DNA of 64,000 nt from Girardinichthys multiradiatus (Eukaryota > Chordata > Actinopteri > Cyprinodontiformes > Goodeidae): the NCBI RefSeq assembly GCF_021462225.1, contig NC_061804.1, positions 124,001 through 188,000 of the forward strand. The letters run 5' to 3'. Positions 44,788 through 56,369 of this stretch are shown in pieces; position 1 is the stretch's first letter, and each line of letters opens with the position of its first letter. The notes under the pieces were generated by a model, which was given only the letters and a program-made list of their open reading frames with translations, was not told the origin of the DNA and ran no database searches. Made by a program: the position numbers and the translations under genes.

Positions 44788-47700
44788 TCACCTGTTTTCC
44801 TCCACATCTTCAATGGTGTCAGGCAGTGGCTTGTTGAGTGTCTCTGGCAGGAAACAGGCAAAGCCACTAGCCAGCAATGCTGCACCCCCATAGACCATAC
44901 TGGGCAGTGCAGGAAACACCTGGGAAAGTCAAACACCACTCTGTGGATCAGTTGCTACGTTGATGATGTCATGGTGTACATACAAGCAGTAAGGTGAACA
45001 ATTCAAACTAAATAAATCATGAAAATATCCTAAAACAGATAAAGCTGTTTTTCTTGAAGAAAGAAAAATCTCTTCTGAAGAACCATATAGGAGTGCAGCA
45101 GAGGGCTTGAATCTAGCTTCACCCCCTCATAAACTGGCTTTGTTGTTGATATTGTTACTAAAGTATATACCTCCATCCCAACCAATTTACACAAGCAAGT
45201 ATTTCCTTTGATTAGGGACCCCATTGCAGATACAAGTAATATATGCATCCCACTGATATTAGGCATGCTTATCAATCACTTACTAATCAAATTCAGACCA
45301 TTATCTAATGTTAAGATTATCGCCAAAATGTTATTGTACTAGATTAGAATTAGATGCAACTGGACTGTAACTGGCCTTAACTAAATGGCATTTGGACCCT
45401 GTGGATTGAGTTGGACTTGATGTAACTGCAGAAGAATCGGACCTGTTGAAGTTGTGCTGTATAAATACTAAAACTTGTTGAGGATTGTTTCTCAGCTGGG
45501 ACCATCACCAATCTTCATCACAGTGTCCAAACCGACCAGCCACTTTTTAACAATAAATTGTACCAACATGTTCTGGTTTGGGTTCTGCTTATATCAGTGA
45601 TCACCTCATCCAGGATAAGGACTGCTGGGGCTGCCATGCTGCCAATTCTCGACATTGTGGAGACAAATCCCATTCCCGTCTGCCTGAAAGTACAGTGTAT
45701 GCGTTATATGTTCTGATCACCTCGTCGGAAGTTCTGATGAGGACACAATCAAGCCTATTCAGACTCACCTGATGACGGTGGGATAGAGCTCACCGGTGTA
45801 CAGGTAGACGGTGGTGAAAGAGGCCGAGGTAAAGGCTTTACCCAAACAGGCCAGGGTGGTTCTGAGGCTCTGCATGTCTGCAAATGTTTGAACCAGACTA
45901 GGTCGGCATCAGGACAAAACTCAGGGCTCCACTCAGAACAGGATCAGATCAGAAACAGGCTCATAATACTGATTAGAGATCAGGCATGCAATTTGTGAAA
46001 TAATTTGAAACATAAACAGGACCAGAATTTGGTCAGAATCACAACCACACAGTAAGAGATCACCAGTATACTACAATATATCAGGACCATAACCAGGGTC
46101 AAGTCAGTATTTAACACAAAATCTAAATAAAGATTAGAGATCAAATCTGGATTTAGCATAAGAGTCAGTATCGGAACAAGGACCTGAAATAGGTCTGGGT
46201 CAGAATCAGAAACATGCTACACAAAGCATTGGAATCACTGTCAGAACGAAGATCAGGATCAGAATCCAAATAAAGAAAAGGCTTAGAGATCAGATCTGAA
46301 TTTAGGATCACATCAGGACCAGGACCAGAATCACAGTACCTGTGGGGACAAAGATGTTGGCAAAGATGATGACAGCCGACAGGAACAGACACGACACCTG
46401 AGACACCCGCCTCCCCAGGTAACTGAGCATGCCCAGAGCCAAGAATTTTGCAGGAATATCTACAGCTCCAAAGATGATCTGCATCAGGTAAATACTTACC
46501 TGGAACGACCCACAGCCAATCAGAACACAGTTCAGTACAGGACAGCCCATCAGATGCCAAAAACAAAGAATAAAACCACAGCAGAGGTAGACAGGTGAGA
46601 GGATAGCCTGGTGGGCAATAATCAGAGGACTCACCCCAAACTTCTGCAGATCCATTGCCAAACCATAGTAAGCAAAACTGGTGGAGAACCTGCAGACAGG
46701 TAGATATTTGAACACCTGCATAGGAGATACAACATGAACACTAACCACAACAGAAATAAATAACACTTGATTAAGGTAAGTTTCTGACCAGACAGCGATC
46801 AGACAGATGGAGATGCGTCTTAACTGGCTGGTCTTCAGCAGATTAAAGGCTGTAAACGACGAACGACTCGACTCGATCTCTTTACTCATGTGAGATTGAA
46901 GTACCTGTAGTCACATGGTGCCAAAGTGAGGTCTTGGTTGGTCAGAGTACACCTGTACATGTAATCAGAACCTACCTGTAAGGTCAGTTTGTTAATAATC
47001 TCCGGTTTCCGATTGATGCGAGCGACTCTATGGAGACTCTTTAAGGCCTCCTCAGACCGGCGGTTCAGCACCAACCAACGAGCTGACTCTGCATACCACC
47101 TGACCATTAGAGGAGAAACATGATACACCTGACCAATCAGAATGAGAGATGAAACAGCTGGCAAATCAGGGTGGAGGCATTAAACACCTGACCAATCAAA
47201 GAAAGGCATTGAGGCTTCACTGACCAGCTGTAGGCAAAGAATATGAACTGAGGAGCACAGGTGACCAGCTGAAGCTTCCTCCAGTCTCTCAGCCAATAGG
47301 CAAGGCCTGCCAGGATCATCTGACCAAAGGTGAAGAAGAAGGAGGTGAGTGTGCCCACTAGTGTCCTTGTTTTGGTAGGGATCCACTCTACCTCTGGAGG
47401 ACAAACAGGAAGGCAGTGAGACACAAGTAGTTTAAAGGTAAACATTCAAGAGAAACAAAAATGTATGAATATACCTTATTCAACAATGAACAAGGAATGT
47501 TTTTGAACATTTTTGACAATAATCTGATTTTCTCAATAAGTTCTAACATTTTCAAAAAGGGCCAGTAGAGAACTGACTGGAGATTTGATTTAGAAAATGA
47601 AGAAAGAAGAGAATGGATGGAGTAAAGAACAATAAAACCACTTCAAAAGTGGTATTTAAATAAAACGTTTCCTAAATTGAATAGCAAGAAAATGTTTAAG

Positions 47701-50700
47701 TCATTTTGGATCAGTTTTGATATATAGAGTTGTGACAGTACTAGTGTGAGATTGCAGGTCTGTTTGGACTCCCATAGGTTTATGTCTGGCTGAGTGCTGC
47801 ACGTAGCTGGATTTCCACTTTAGCTTATTTTTGTTCATATGTGACATTTCTATTTGACTTGATGTTGTTACAGGTCAGTCATTGAGTTCTGTGCAGATCG
47901 ACCCATGTGTCTTATGGCTTTGGTTCAGTCCACGTTCTCCATTGACACTAGCTGAATGACATCTAATGATCACAACCAACAAACTTTAGTCCTCATGCAG
48001 ACTTTGCTGTTGCTTTTTAAAGAAACACAAAACATAAAACTCCACACTAAATGCTCTGCATGGGTTCAGATTTTAAATGTACAGGTGTGTACCAAACTCA
48101 AAGGACTGTACTGAAACATTTTAGTGCAAACACGTGTATTGTTACACCCCTGGGATCTACATCTAAACAGACAGGTAAACATCTGTACTGAGAGAGACTC
48201 CATTGAGGATGATTCCAGACACGGCCATCCCGCTCAGAAACCTGAAGATGCAGTAAACGGTGTATGAAGGAGAGAGGGCGGAGCTGCATCCTAGCACTGC
48301 CAACTGTAGATACGACCATATAAGGACAGACTTCCTCCCAAACCTAACAGAAGGAGACTGTGAACTTGGAGATACCTGTAAGTAATAGAAAGGTATAAAT
48401 GTGACACGGTGATACTTACCTGTCTGACAGGCCACCATAGATGATGGCTCCTGTTAAAACTCCACCCATATAGATGGTCTGGATCATCTGTTTGAGAGGA
48501 CGCAGAGAACACACCAGGTCCCACTGAGAGAGATGGGTGTAGACAGAGTCAGTCATGTTGATGAAATCTCTAACAGCTCTTAATTTTAAAGCCATTTCAT
48601 ACTTTAAGTAAAAGAACCCTACAGAAACTCCGACTGATGGTGCATAACCTCCTGCACTGCACAAGCAGGCAGCCTGTTTCAGGAGCTCCCACTTTTTCAT
48701 TAATTTTTCTTTTATAAATATCTTGTAAGACATGCTCTGCATTCCTGTTTTTTTCCACCTTGGTGTACACATTATGGAGATAGGGTAACCCTAACCCTTT
48801 TATTTTCTTTTTTCTCTGCATTTGTATTCAGAGAGCGCGTGAGCAGCCATGCTCCCAGTGTTTACACCAGCTGGTAGTTCTCGGTAGCTCAGCTGCACCA
48901 CCTCCCACCGAGCAACCTGATATATTCAGCGAGCTGAGGAGGAAGAGATGTGGAAGAAAAAACAGGTATAGACCCATCATCACGGGAAATGTGAGATCCC
49001 TTCCCAACAAACTGGATGAATTGGCAGCACTAACCTGCCATCAGAGAGGCTACAGAGAGAGCAGCTTAATTATACTGACTAAGAAGTGGCTAACCATGCT
49101 AACTCTGGACACAATTACTGCAGGCCAAAAGAACTAAGGGGAGCTGTAAGAAGAGAGGAGGAGTTCCGGCTGTAACTCTAGACATTTAACTATCGAAGAC
49201 ATGGTTTTAGGTAAGGACATTGAGCTGCCAGCTGTTAGCATGAGGCCATATAATAAACCGTGGGAGTTTACACATTAACTGTGTGTGTTCCCCCCTCTGA
49301 TAATGTGGCAGCTGCCTGTGAGGTCATCCACACTGTTACCAGCAGACTGCAAACATAGCATCCCCAGGTCCTTTTCCTGACCTCCAAGGATTTTAATCAT
49401 GTCTCCCTGTCCTCCAGTCTCCGCACCTTCACCCTGTATGTTACTACCTGCACGAGAGACAATACAAATCTGGACTTATTGTATGCCAACACTAAGGAGG
49501 CATACAGCTCATAACCTCTCCCTCCCCTGGGAGGCTCAGATCACAAGCTGGTTCATCTCCAGCCTCTCTATTTAACCCCTTGTACACAAAGAACCAGATG
49601 TGACACACATAGTAAAGAGATGGTCTGGAGACTGAAGAAGTTCTGAGGGACCATTTCAGCTCCACTGCATGCGAAAAGCTCTGTGCTCCTCATTCGAAGG
49701 CGTTGACAGCATAACAGACTGCATCACGGACTACATTAACTTCTGCGTGGAAAACACTGTGCCCCTCATGAAGGATCGGGGATGGAGAGCTGTGCAGAAG
49801 AACGTGAGAAAGAAGATCAGGGATTGAAAAAAATATCTACAGAAAGAAGATGGAGGACCAGCTGCAGTAGAACAATAGCAGTGGGGTTTGGAAGAGCCTG
49901 AAAACAATTTCAGGTTAAAAGCCAAATTCTCAGGCTGTAGGAGATTTAGGGTGAATGATCCGAACAAGTTCTTTAACAGGTTTGATCAGACACTCCCCCC
50001 TCCGCCAGCCCAGTCGACCCTTGACACCTGCCTGCTTATCTTCCCAGACCTTCACACCTCTCAGTTATTACTCACCCACTCTAATCCAGAGAACTCCATC
50101 CCACAGCCCCCTCCTCCACCACCATACTGTCCCTTTCTACTCTTCAGGTGAGGAACAAGCTGTGAAAGATCAAGGTTGGAAAGACTGCAGGTCTGGGTGG
50201 CATCAGCTCCAGGCTCCTTAGGGGCTGTTCAGATCAAATGTGAGGCATCATGTTCAACATGAGTCTGAAGCTGGGGAAAGCACCACAGCTGTGGAAAACC
50301 TCTTCTGTGGTACCAATGTGGAAAATCACACTTTGATGAGGACCCTCCAGAGGTAGGTCCACAGCCATCTTTGCCACCTGGTAGGTCTTTGTTGGATCTG
50401 CTGCAGTTCGCCTACTACCCTGGCATCGGGGTGGTTGATGCCATCATCTCCCTCCTGCACTGAGCTCTGACCCACCTGGAGAAGCCTGGAAGCACTTAGA
50501 AGATCATGTTCTTTGATGTCTCCAGTGCTTTGTGTACCATCGAGCCTGGATTTCTAAGGGACAAGCTAGAGCGCTCAGGAGTGAACCACCATCTGTCCCT
50601 GTGACTACTGGACTACCTCACTGACTGCCCGCAGTATGTGAGAACATGGGACTGTGTGTCTGACATGCTGGCCTGCAGTACGCCCAGCAGGGAGCTGTTC

Positions 50701-52639
50701 AAGCATTGTTTTTGTTCACCTTCTACACTGCAGACTTCTCCATCAACTCCTCAGGCAACCATCTAAAAATGTTCTCTGACAACTGCTATTGTCAGCCTCA
50801 TCGCAGGTGAGTACTACTCAGTGTACAGACAGTGGATACAGAACTTTGTGGACTGGTGCCAGCGGAACAACCTCCTGATCAACAAGGTAAAAAACAAGGA
50901 GCTAGTGGTGGATTGTTGCACCACACTGACGGTGGTGAACATCCAGGGAACTGACACTGAGATAGTTGACTGTGGGTGTTCACCTGAACAATAAACTGGA
51001 CTGTGATCACAACACTGATGGTCTTACAAGAAGGGTCTGAGCAGACTGTACCTGCTAAAGAGGCTGAGGTATTTTGGAGTGCAGGGGTTGCTCAATAAGA
51101 CCTTTCTTGACTCTGCGGTGGCGTCAGCCATCGTCTTTGGTGTAATATGTTTACAACAGAAACTTTATAACCATCACTGCTCCCAACAAGCAATAAGTGT
51201 TCACATCCTTTTTATAATCCGCAGTTTCTTCACTTCTAGTAAAGTCTGTTTTTATGCTCAAACTCACACACCTCCTAAGTTGCACATGCTATATTTAATA
51301 ATTATTATTTTGTCTTGTAAGTTTACCCTTAATGTACATCCATTATTTTTATGTTTTTATATTTTTTACTTTTGTGTGAATCTGCCTGCTTCAATTTACC
51401 ATTCGCTTTGCTGCTGGTGCACCTGAATTTTCCTACTAGGGACAATAAAATGATTTCTATTCTATTCTATTCTATCAGGCAACTTATTTATCTTTTATTT
51501 TAAAAGGAACTTGTTTTTCATGATTAATAAGAAATATAAGCATGACGGCTTTAATTGTAGCAGCACTGAGTGAAGCTAGATGTTTTACTGGAGATACTGG
51601 GAGCCGCTTCTTTCTGCTGCAGCTCTTTGGATCCCCAGGTATGGACCACAGCCTCTAAATAAGATCCTTGTTATACAGACAGTAGAATTTGAAATAATTA
51701 AACATTCACGGCTCTTTTTTCCATCAGCCAATGTTAACATGATCTCATGTTACCTCGGAGACAGTGGTGACTGAAAACTCTGATTGGTCGAATCTCCATC
51801 CATCCACACATCCTTCAGTCTGCAGCTCACTGACGTTCACAGAACTGTTTAGGTTCAACAGGTGCCACTGAGGCTCCGCATACCTGGGTTAACACAGGAA
51901 GTGATGTCAGAGATGTCACTGTCACACCCAGCAAGCATTGAGACTAGGAACTTGTGTACCTCCTGCAGCGGTCAAGTCTATTTCCTGAAGGATCAGGAGG
52001 AATGAAGACTTTCAGCAATTGCTGCTCATCCACCTAAAACAGCCAATCATAGCCAGCCATCACGGAAACTAACCAATCACAGACATAATCAGCCCTAAAG
52101 CTACTCACTGATAACCATCAGAAGTCAGACCAATCACAGACATTATCATACAAAACAGCCAATCACAAAAACATCCACAACCAACTACCTTATTCAAGGT
52201 ATTCATTAACGTAGACAGCCAATCAGAGCCTCACATTAGAACATTCATTCCCAGCAATGGCTCAGTAGTCTAAACTGCATCAGGTCTGAGTTACTATCAG
52301 AGTGCAGGTTAATACAGAATAAAGGCTATAACCCAAGCAGGCGCACAGGTTACCTGGAGGGTGAGAACCAGGTCGGGCAGGCTCTGATTGGTCGCTGGGT
52401 TGCAGTGATGGGATGGGATTCCTGAAACAAAGTTGTTTAGCAGGTTCTGACTCGCCATCATCAGACCCGGTAAACTGATTAGGGTCACATGGATCCACTG
52501 GTACCTGCCAAAACCCCCCACCTCACCATGGCAACCAGACAACAGGAAAGTCATGTTACACACCTGCATGAATCCAGGTAATCAGATTACTGCAAAGAAA
52601 AGATGGTCTCACCTCCTCAAGCAGGTCTGTGAAACCCAT
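44788..52639 (-). CDS. SLC22-family organic anion transporter (OAT1/OAT3-like), 14 coding exons
   Basis: Plasma-membrane major-facilitator protein, probably exchanging organic anions. Exons: 52639-52613, 52521-52354, 52033-51960, 51883-51754, 48523-48420, 48343-48189, 47393-47225, 47099-46976, 46904-46789, 46689-46635, 46499-46340, 45877-45769, 45683-45605, 44919-44788. Each has GT-AG borders, and they join in frame to 533 codons (OAT1 about 550). Features in order: MGFTDLLEEVGGFGRYQW start; TM1; extracellular loop with Cys and N-glycosylation sites (NSS, NVS); EWDLVC; MFS motif GGLSDRFGRKS; ESARWL; SFAYYGLAMDL; GELYPTVIRQTG; C-terminal FLPETLNKPLPDT. Arg476 (STMSRIGS) is the basic residue typical of OATs; cation carriers have Asp there. 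The stop is TGA directly after Arg; because the same bases form a donor (AG|GTGAGA), a further exon is possible. The exact orthologue is not settled. Confidence 0.9.
45890..46335. repeat. Intronic degenerate repeat in the SLC22 gene
   Basis: The intron between exons 11 and 12 is filled with ATCAGRACCAGAATC-like words. It also holds two longer related blocks: TAAATAAAGATTAGAGATCA at about 46,125 and AAATAAAGAAAAGGCTTAGA followed by GATCAG at about 46,267, about 140 bp apart. It is an old, diverged tandem array. Confidence 0.5.
48790..51475 (+). mobile_element. Decayed LINE in SLC22 intron 4, antisense to the gene
   Basis: The plus-strand reading has the endonuclease start block PIITGNVRSLPNKLDELAAL (about 48,976-49,035). 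The EN-RT linker follows (ITDCITDYINFCVENTVP, about 49,710-49,763), then FNRFDQTLPPP near 49,975. RT words follow, with NFVDWCQRNNLLIN (about 50,845-50,885) and KKGLSRLYLLKRLRYFGVQ (51,030-51,085). The 3' end is GACAATAAAATGATTTCTAT with a (TTCTA)n tail at 51,450-51,475. Stops and frame changes are frequent. It explains most of the 3.2-kb intron. Confidence 0.82.
52040..52235. repeat. CCAATCA-containing ~30-bp periodic array in SLC22 intron 2
   Basis: CCAATCA occurs at about 52,043, 52,073, 52,130, 52,159 and 52,219. The spacings of 30, 57, 29 and 60 are multiples of about 29-30 bp, with related CAGACATWATCA words between. It reads as a diverged minisatellite. Confidence 0.6.
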
Positions 52640-54198
52640 CTTGGCGAGAAGATGAAGGACAGGAGTGGTCGGGAGAGTTCAGGATCGGAGCTTCAGCTCA
52701 ATCATATCAAAACATGCAAGACAAAACTCAACCTTAACCTTAACCACTCAGTCCTTCTTTCCCCTTCAGAGACGGATCTGTCTGCAGCCGCTGAGGTGAG
52801 CTGTAAAACTGAAATATCCGAGCAGTCTGCTGGGAATTCCTGCAGGATTATAGAAGAAAACAAGCAGAAAAGAGGATTTTCTGGCTGTACTTACAGTCTG
52901 AAGGCTGCTGCACACATGGACAGAGGGACAGGGAGGACAGAAGGAAAGATGGATGGAGGAAGTGTGGGGATGTGGGGAGCAGCAGAGGACAGTTTGCAGC
53001 ACATTAATGATTGAAAGAAGAAAACCAGGAGTTGGTCTGATGATTCAAAATTGAGCAGGTCTTGCTCGTGATCCTAACAGACTCCGGTCTGCTGGGATCA
53101 ATGAGTCTCCTGAAAGTTAATCATCGGTCAAACACAACCAGCTTCAATTATCCATCTGCTGTTTTGAGCAGAAAAAACAAAAAAAGACTAGATTCTGTTT
53201 CAGAGAATGTACGAGTTAGAACCGGCCCTGTCCTGGTCTCCTTGGCCCTCCCTGACCCCCTTCGCCAACCCCACAGAGGGTCAGATTTATTTGTTTTCCC
53301 GACTTTGCTCCTCACTGAGTTTCTCTGTAGAGAGCTCATCCAGCAGTTTCAGACAACAAATATCTCAGCAAGTCTCCGACAGCTGGACCTCGTAGGATGT
53401 GTTCTGTCACATGGTTGTTCTAAACTGTTTAGTATCTAGAGATCCCTCAGCCAATCAGGAGGCAGCAGCTCAGGTACATGTAGAGAATGAAGCTGCTGGA
53501 GGATCACCTGGAGATTTCCTCAGATGTTCCTCAGAAAGAGTTACAGGACCGGTAACCTCTGGACATGGTGTTACGACCTGAAGCTACAGGTGTGTTGTTT
53601 CTCAGGTAAAACCTGCTATCATGTCACTTTGATGTCATGGATCTGGATCAATCAGGGACAGATTTTTTGAAGAAGTTCTAAAAACTCAAACTTAACCAAA
53701 GCTGATCTTGAAGCTGGTCCAACAGAGACTCCCACCCAGCTCCTCCTGCAGAGTCCCAATGTGTTTCCAGACCAGGAGTTCTAGGTCTGTCCTGGTGCCT
53801 CCCCCCACTGATACGTGTATAGGATACCTCCACAGGGTGGCATCCTGATCAGATGAACCACCTCAGTGGACTCACGAGTTCCCTGAATGGGTCAGACTGT
53901 GATCCATTCAAGATGACTCAGCAATGTCTGTGGATCTTTAACAAAGCGTAAGTGAAAGTTTAAACCCGGGTCAAGTACGGACCCACTTTCCTCTGCAGCT
54001 GCTTAGGTTATATCAGTGCTTCTCAGAATTTTCTGGCCTATTTCTCCCTGCTGATCCGTGCAAGGTCCAGCAGTCACTGGGCAAAAGACGGGGTCTACCC
54101 TAGACAGCCCACCGGTCCGTCACAGGGAACCACAGGACAGCAGGCGCACCGAGACCCAGACCCAAGGCCAAAGAAACAGTCTGCTAAAATAAATAGAA
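52640..54198. other. Upstream region of the SLC22 gene, no gene recognised
   Basis: Holds the presumed promoter and 5' UTR of the SLC22 gene; no TATA or initiator could be assigned. Open stretches on both strands (for example 52,553-53,014 plus) show no domain. They look random. Confidence 0.4.
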
Positions 54199-54200
54199 TA

Positions 54201-55063
54201 CCGTATTTTCCGCACTATAAGGCGCCCCGGATTATAAGGCGCACCTTCAATGAATGGCCTATTTTAGAACTGTTTTCATATATAGGGCGCACCGGATTAT
54301 AAGGCGCATAGAATAGAAGCTACTGCAGTCAAACGTTTGACTGGGGTTGCGTTATGCATCCACTAGATGGAGCTGTGCTAAAGAGAATGTCAACAAAACA
54401 GTCAGATAAGTCAGTCAGTCAAACTTTATTAATACACTACAAACCAGCGTTCTGATAACTCCATTCACTCTCATGGTAAGGTCTCCTCTACATAGAATTA
54501 TATTGAATAGAACCAACCGCACGTTAGGAATGCATTGGAGTCTATGAAGTTGAAGTTGAAATCAAACGTTAGTTAAAACGTGAAATTCAGTAAACACGTA
54601 AAAGAAACAGTTTGATGCACTAAATCAAACATTAGTACATTCACAATATAGTAGCGTTAACTGTTGAATTCTCTCGCTGCTGCTCTATTCCCATGTTCGA
54701 CTGCGTAGCTGACAGCCTTGAGTTTGAACTCAGCATCGTAAGCATGTCTCTTGAAAGGTGCCATTTTGGGGTCGTTATACACACACAAGTGGTGTTGGAC
54801 TAGGAGTAAGCACAGTACAGGTGTTTACCGCTATTACTTCGGCGACGCCCCTGACTACGGTAGCCGTAATGCTGCAAGCGGTGCGGCTTTGTAGTTTACC
54901 AGTCGTACTGAAACATTTTGACAGAGCGCCGTGTACAACCAGTATGGATCAACCAATTAACCAATTGATCCATATATAAGGTGCTCCGGATTACAAGGCG
55001 CACTGTCATTTTTTGAAAAAAATTAAAGGTTTTTGAGTGCGCCTTATAGTGCGGAAAATACGG
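54201..55063 (-). mobile_element. Pogo/Tigger-like non-autonomous DNA transposon
   Basis: Perfect 25-bp terminal inverted repeats start CCGTATTTTCCGCACTATAA. TA dinucleotides flank at 54199-54200 and 55064-55065. Sub-terminal GGATTATAAGGCGCA words repeat inside the left end and once (GGATTACAAGGCGCA) at the right. The inside keeps the first 35 codons of a transposase on the minus strand (54,764-54,657). Size 863 bp. TA duplication plus a BrkDBD-like N-terminus points to the pogo/Tigger branch; this is an inference. Confidence 0.85.
54657..54764 (-). pseudogene. N-terminal transposase remnant, 35 codons (pogo/Tigger-like)
   Basis: ATG at 54764-54762, stop TAA at 54659-54657. The text MAPFKRHAYDAEFKLKAV, then YAVEHGNRAAAREF, is a helix-turn-helix start of the Brinker/CENP-B-like kind. 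Functional proteins read 'YDAxFKLKVVxYAxxxxNRAAAREF' before the Trp-containing second half. Only the first part remains, because the element is internally deleted just after it. Confidence 0.7.
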
Positions 55064-55379
55064 TACATTGAATCTGCCAGGGGCTCAACTGTGTTATAAC
55101 CTATGGGGGAAATATACAGCCAAAAATCAAGAGCACATATTTTCAATTTGAGAGCAAGATTTTATTGTGCTTGCATTCAAAACTTCTTTCAAATATACTC
55201 CGTTCTCTCTCAAATCTTTGTTTCTGCGCTCTGATCTAATGCTTCTTGCTTCTCCTTCATGCTCGCAAACTTTTTCTTTGCTCGGACCAAAACTGCGCTC
55301 TCAAGTTTCTTCCCTGCTCGGAAATCCTTTTTGCTCTCTCAGATTAAAGTTGTATCATCTCCTAGCAACCATGTCAGCC

Positions 55380-55465
55380 AATAGAACAACAACGTGCAGC
55401 TGCTAGGTCACATGCTTAGTTGGGGTGCGCTTGTTTCCTTCAACTGAGCCTACCTGTGTTGCTAC
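55380..55465 (+). repeat. Left arm of ~85-bp inverted repeat
   Basis: Matches the reverse complement of 56,277-56,362 with about 5 mismatches: GTGCAGCTGCTAGGTCACA, GCTTAGTTGGGGTGCGCTTG, TTTCCTTC, ACTGAGCCTACCTGTGTTGC. Confidence 0.85.
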
Positions 55466-55736
55466 AATTGATGGCTGAGAACATATTGCATTTGGCTCAG
55501 CAATTGCTCCAGAATCAGCAGTTTGCTAGAAAGTATGACATTATAGTTATTTATTGTGAAGCACTTCAATTATGGAAAATGAAGAATAAGCATTTATTTA
55601 TAAAATGTATGATTGAGATATCATAAATAGCTCTTATAACATAGCTTTATTTTAATATTGTTTATGTTGATAGAATCAGATGTGCATATTAAACTGCTGA
55701 ATGTTTAAAATCACTTACTTCAGGATAGTTTGTATT

Positions 55737-56098
55737 CAATTCAATTCAGTTTATTTATATAGCTTCAATTCACAACACATGTCGTCTCAAGGTTCTTCAC
55801 AACAGTCAGGTTCATACATTCTAATTAACCGTAATCATTGAACAGTTCAGTCAGATTCAGTTATTTATTCAAATTGGATAAAAAGTTTTTCTATCTAAGG
55901 AAACCCAGCAGATTGCATCCAGTCAGTGACTTGCAGCATTCACTCCTCCTGGATGAGCATGTAGAGACAGTGGACAGTCACTGGCGTTGACTTTGCAGCA
56001 ATCCCTCATACTGAGCATGCATGTAGTGACAGTGGAGAGGAAAAACTCCCTTTTAACAGGAAGAAACCTCCAGCAGAACCAGAACCAGGCTCAGTGTG
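55737..56098 (-). mobile_element. L2-type LINE 3' UTR fragment
   Basis: Closely repeats 18,028-18,380: TTCAATTCA...TTTATTTATATAGC, AATTCACAACACATGTCGTC, TATCTAAGGAAACCCAGCAG, and GGAGAGGAAAAACTCCCTTT. Only the non-coding 3' part is present. Confidence 0.85.
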
Positions 56099-56276
56099 AG
56101 CGGCCATCTGCCACGACCGACTGGAGGTTAGAGAATACATCCATTTAAGTATCCATTGTCATTGTACCTTGCAGAGTTGAGCTATCCATTGACCTATGTC
56201 AGGAAATTGCGATGCGCACCGGATGTATAGAAACACTTACTTCCAGATTTTGCCCAGTATGACTTGTGTCAGGGAA

Positions 56277-56362
56277 GTAGCAACACAGGTAGGCTCAGTA
56301 GAAGGAAACAAGCGCACCCCAACTAAGCCTGTGACCTAGCAGCTGCACACTGTTGTTCTATA
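56277..56362 (-). repeat. Right arm of ~85-bp inverted repeat
   Basis: Reverse-complement partner of 55,380-55,465, starting GTAGCAACACAGGTAGGCTC and ending GCAGCTGCAC...GTTGTTCTAT. Confidence 0.85.
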
Positions 56363-56369
56363 TACTGTC

